Source: CAVQBP01 sp964448105
GTDB lineage: Bacteria; Bacteroidota; Ignavibacteria; Ignavibacteriales; Ignavibacteriaceae
Reading direction: 5' to 3'
Assembly: GCA_964448105.1 (NCBI GenBank)
Contig: CAYUVK010000032.1
Location: 1 to 45,836 of the forward strand
Length of the DNA: 45,836 bases
Under the pieces are notes generated by a model that was not told where the DNA came from, did no database searches, and was given only the letters and a program-made list of their open reading frames with translations. The stretch's first letter is position 1, and every line of letters begins with the position of its first letter. Position numbers and translations under genes: made by a program. This document shows, piece by piece, positions 43,045-45,836 of this stretch.

Positions 43045-45216
43045 ATGAAAAAATTGATAAATTTTTTTATCGATATATTTATCTTTCAACTTTTATTTTT
43101 CATTTCTTCCTCATATTCCCAAAACACCGAGTGGATCATTTACTATATATCAAATTCGGGTTTACCCTCTAGCCGTGTAAATTCAATAGCGATAGACGAG
43201 AGTGGAAATAAGTGGATTGGAACTAGTGATGGACTGGCGGTTTTCAATGGTGAGATATGGACCGAATATAACACTTCAAACTCTGATATCCCTGATTTTT
43301 TTATCAATTCAATTGCTATAGATGGAAGCGGTGTTGCTTGGATTGGAACGGGTCTAGGCCTGGCAAGCTTTGATGGTGAAACCTGGACTGTTTATACTAC
43401 ATCAAATTCGGAAATACCCAGTAACACAGTTAATGAAATAACAATAGATGGAAATGGGACTAAATGGATTGGTACTCAAGGCGGACTGGTAAGCTTTGAC
43501 GGGCAAACCTGGAATGTCTACAATTCTTCAAACTCTGATTTACCTTTTAATAATGTTATTTCCGTTGCAGTGGATGGAAACGGAACCAAGTGGGCTGGTA
43601 CTAATGGCGGCGGCCTGGCAAGCTATGACGGACAAATCTGGAATGTTTATAAAATTTCAAATTCGGAAATACCTGACGGCACTATTAATTCTATAGCTAT
43701 TGATGGAAATGGAACTAAATGGATTGGAACTCAAAAAGGTTTAGCAAGTTTTGACGGTGCAAACTGGACTACTTACGATGAGTCAAACTCGGATTTGCCC
43801 GATAACTCTGTTAATTATGTAACAATAGATGGAAGCGGAGATAAATGGATCGGGACCGATAATGGTTTGGCAAGATTTAATGGTACTGATTGGACTATTT
43901 TTGACGATTCAAATTCTGATTTGCCAGATAAATATGTTTTTTCAATAGCAATAGATGAAAGCGGTACTAAATGGATTGGTACATGGTTTGGCGGTTTGGC
44001 AGTTTATAATCCACAAGGAGTTTCTTCGGCATGGATTATATATTCACAATTTAATTCTGATTTACCAAGCAGCACTATCAGATTTATAGCGACAGAGTCA
44101 AATGGAACTAAGTGGATTGGAACTTTTACCGGCGGTGTAGCAAGCTTTGATGGAGATAACTGGAATGTTTATAACACTTCAAATTCCGGTTTGCCTGATA
44201 ACATTATTACTACAATAGTGGTAGACGGAGATGGTACCAAATGGATCGGAAGCAACAGCGGCTTGTCCAGCTTTGATGGAACCACCTGGAAGGTTTACAC
44301 AACCTCAAATTCAGATATACCAAGCAGCCAAGCCAAACCATTAACAATAGACGGAAGCGGAGCTTTATGGACAGGCGGGGGAGGCCTGGCAAGCTTTGAC
44401 GGAAACACCTGGACTGTTTATACTACAACAAATTCGGATTTACCTCATAATACTGTCAATTCAATGGCGATTGATGAAAGCGGAACAAAATGGATTGGAA
44501 CCAATGGAGGTTTGGCAAGCTTTGACGGAGACAACTGGAACGTTTATACTACATCAAATTCGGAATTGCCTCATAATACTGTTAATTCAGTTGCAATTGA
44601 CGGAAACGGTACTAAATGGATTGGAACTGAAGATGGACTTGCTAGTTTGGACGGAAATACTTGGTCAATATATAACACAGAAAATTCAGACTTACCACAT
44701 AAAGCAATTAATCAAATATTGATACCCGGAACTATGTGGATTGCAACAGACGGCGGGCTGGCAAATTTTGACGGGACAAATTGGACAGTTTACAAAAGTT
44801 CTAATTCCAGCTTACCTGGCAACACAGTTGTCTCAATCGCGATAGAAGAAAACAGTAATAGATGGATAGGCACTAATGTCGGTATGGCGGCTTATATAAA
44901 AGGAACACTTGTTTCCGTTGAAGACTATGCCGATGCCGGATTTCAAACTCCAGATAAGTTTTTATTACTTCAAAATTATCCCAACCCGTTTAATCCGGCG
45001 ACAACGATAAAATATTCACTTTCTTCAAATCATTTTGTTACTTTAAAAGTTTTTGATGTTCTTGGAAGAGAAGTTTTAACATTGGTTAGTGAAGAAAAGT
45101 CTGCAGGTCATTATGAAGTTCCTTTCGATGCATCTAATCTATCGAGTGGAATATATTTCTACAGAATGCAGTCAGGAAGTTTTTCTCAAACAAAAAAAAT
45201 GATTCTGCTTAGATAA
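43045..45216 (+). CDS. Secreted 14-repeat (two seven-bladed) propeller with type IX sorting domain
   Basis: The 723-residue protein begins with a signal peptide ('FIDIFIFQLLFFISSSYSQ'). Fourteen repeats of about 42 residues follow (about 28-625), each like 'W.VY.TSNS.LP...VNSIAID' plus 'G.GTKWIGT..GLASFDG'. This is the two-component-regulator propeller (Reg_prop) repeat that forms beta-propeller blades. A longer linker ('NPQGVSSA') after the seventh repeat splits them into seven plus seven. The last 90 residues are a T9SS type A sorting domain ('LLQNYPNPFNPATTIKYSL', 'SSGIYFYRMQSGSF'). There is no histidine kinase or DNA-binding domain, so this is a surface protein, not a hybrid sensor. GGAGG lies 6 bases before the ATG. 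Confidence 0.88.
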   Translation: MKKLINFFIDIFIFQLLFFISSSYSQNTEWIIYYISNSGLPSSRVNSIAIDESGNKWIGTSDGLAVFNGEIWTEYNTSNSDIPDFFINSIAIDGSGVAWIGTGLGLASFDGETWTVYTTSNSEIPSNTVNEITIDGNGTKWIGTQGGLVSFDGQTWNVYNSSNSDLPFNNVISVAVDGNGTKWAGTNGGGLASYDGQIWNVYKISNSEIPDGTINSIAIDGNGTKWIGTQKGLASFDGANWTTYDESNSDLPDNSVNYVTIDGSGDKWIGTDNGLARFNGTDWTIFDDSNSDLPDKYVFSIAIDESGTKWIGTWFGGLAVYNPQGVSSAWIIYSQFNSDLPSSTIRFIATESNGTKWIGTFTGGVASFDGDNWNVYNTSNSGLPDNIITTIVVDGDGTKWIGSNSGLSSFDGTTWKVYTTSNSDIPSSQAKPLTIDGSGALWTGGGGLASFDGNTWTVYTTTNSDLPHNTVNSMAIDESGTKWIGTNGGLASFDGDNWNVYTTSNSELPHNTVNSVAIDGNGTKWIGTEDGLASLDGNTWSIYNTENSDLPHKAINQILIPGTMWIATDGGLANFDGTNWTVYKSSNSSLPGNTVVSIAIEENSNRWIGTNVGMAAYIKGTLVSVEDYADAGFQTPDKFLLLQNYPNPFNPATTIKYSLSSNHFVTLKVFDVLGREVLTLVSEEKSAGHYEVPFDASNLSSGIYFYRMQSGSFSQTKKMILLR

Positions 45217-45349
45217 TCTATTATGAGATTAGTATACTGAAGAAAGTCAGTCATAAAAAAAGGAAATTATAACTAACAGCCACCTAACAGCCGTTAACAG
45301 GTATTCTCTCAGTATATAAATAGCATTCACTCAGTCTTTTTCCTTATCC

Positions 45350-45379
45350 GGGCTGCCATAGACCACTCCATGACAGCCC
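45350..45379. repeat. Interspersed inverted repeat
   Basis: GGGCTGCCATAG (45350-45361) pairs with CCATGACAGCCC (45368-45379) at 10 of 12 positions. CCATGACAGCC is identical to the right arm of the element inside the activase gene (4953-4963), 40 kb away. Confidence 0.6.
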
Positions 45380-45468
45380 CACAAGTTAATTATTATCCAC
45401 TATCAACCGCTATATTTTGATTTACTTCACTCATCAATTTAGTATTTTTATATAATTTAGTTACGGTT

Positions 45469-45836
45469 ATGAAAAAATTATTACAAGTCTTGCGAAGCTT
45501 CCTTTTTATTACCTTGATGACTTTTACTTTAGTTATCGATACGGCGTATGCAGATTATAATTCTGCAGAAGTTGTGCGTCATCTCGGAGAGACAATACCG
45601 TTAAACTTAAAATTTGTAAACTCAAAAGGAAAGCAGGTATTATTAAAGGATCTTATTAACAAACCAACAGTGCTAGATTTCTGCTATTACAGCTGTGCCG
45701 GTATCTGCACTCCTTTAATGGTTGAAATAACTGATGTTATAGGGAAGATAAAATATGAGCCTGGAAAAGATTACAAAATAATAAGCATCAGCATTGACCA
45801 GAACGAAACCCCTGATATGGCAGCAAGTAAAAAACG
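45469..45836 (+). CDS. SCO1/SenC-family protein, C-terminus cut by window edge
   Basis: The frame opens with ATG at 45469 and runs off the right edge (122 codons visible). It has a signal peptide or N-terminal anchor ('FLFITLMTFTLVIDTAYA') followed by a thioredoxin-fold start: 'LGETIPLNLKFVNSKGKQVL', 'DLINKPTVLDFCYYSCAGIC', 'TPLMVEITDVI', 'YKIISISID'. The CxxxC pair ('CAGIC') is the copper-binding motif of Sco proteins, which deliver copper to the CuA site of cytochrome c oxidase or act in redox control. The distal His ligand would lie outside the window. Oxidase genes may follow to the right. No clear Shine-Dalgarno site is visible. Confidence 0.82.
   Translation, partial: MKKLLQVLRSFLFITLMTFTLVIDTAYADYNSAEVVRHLGETIPLNLKFVNSKGKQVLLKDLINKPTVLDFCYYSCAGICTPLMVEITDVIGKIKYEPGKDYKIISISIDQNETPDMAASKK

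Noticed and set aside
43120..44900. Regular spaced repeats that might suggest a CRISPR array or tandem satellite
   Set aside because: The period is about 126 bases, the frame is open throughout, and the translation is a clear Reg_prop propeller repeat.

Overview
The window is AT-rich chromosomal DNA, most likely from the Ignavibacteria/Bacteroidota-Chlorobi side of the tree. Two secreted proteins end in type IX (Por) sorting domains of the 'YPNPFNPAT ... GIYFYR ... TKKMILLR' kind. Good Shine-Dalgarno sites (GGAGG, AAGGAG) precede many starts, which fits Ignavibacteria better than most Bacteroidetes. The species cannot be named from the sequence.

Layout, left half (1-30.2 kb, almost all minus strand). 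The window opens inside a probable MjaI-like restriction endonuclease. A 1520-residue acyl-CoA dehydratase activase fusion follows. From about 5.3 to 21.3 kb lies accessory DNA: a TolB-like propeller protein, a PhzF-family protein, a GT39-type membrane glycosyltransferase, a radical SAM protein with a Cdd1-type helix-hairpin-helix protein, an HXXEE membrane protein, small secreted proteins, a Tat-exported amidase, an ACT protein, an MmcQ/YjbR protein and two lipoproteins. At 13.8-17.0 kb sits what looks like a phage-derived lysis/conversion block: amidase endolysin, spanin-like coiled-coil protein, lambda Bor-like lipoprotein (frameshifted) and a small outer-membrane barrel. This region holds several broken genes and five copies of a conserved promoter-like element. 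A housekeeping block then runs mfd, murQ, rsmG, mnmG, mnmE (21.6-30.2 kb).

Right half (30.6 kb to the end, all plus strand). A stress-protein cluster (hsp20, a cbpA-like dnaJ, htpG, clpB) is followed by three closely spaced secreted-protein genes, one with a stop codon at its signal-peptide junction. Next come a small secreted protein and a SecA paralogue with a C-terminal membrane helix, then a 14-repeat double propeller with a sorting domain. The window ends inside an SCO1/SenC-family gene.

The gene strands diverge at 30.2-30.6 kb. Three parS-like sites lie at 28.64, 28.82 and 29.16 kb, in and around mnmE/mnmG, a neighbourhood often close to the chromosome origin. I infer that the window is origin-proximal, but I see no DnaA-box cluster. 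Interspersed palindromic repeats occur in several places, two of them inserted in frame inside coding sequence (in the activase and in a sorting domain). I found no tRNA, rRNA, CRISPR array or intact insertion sequence.
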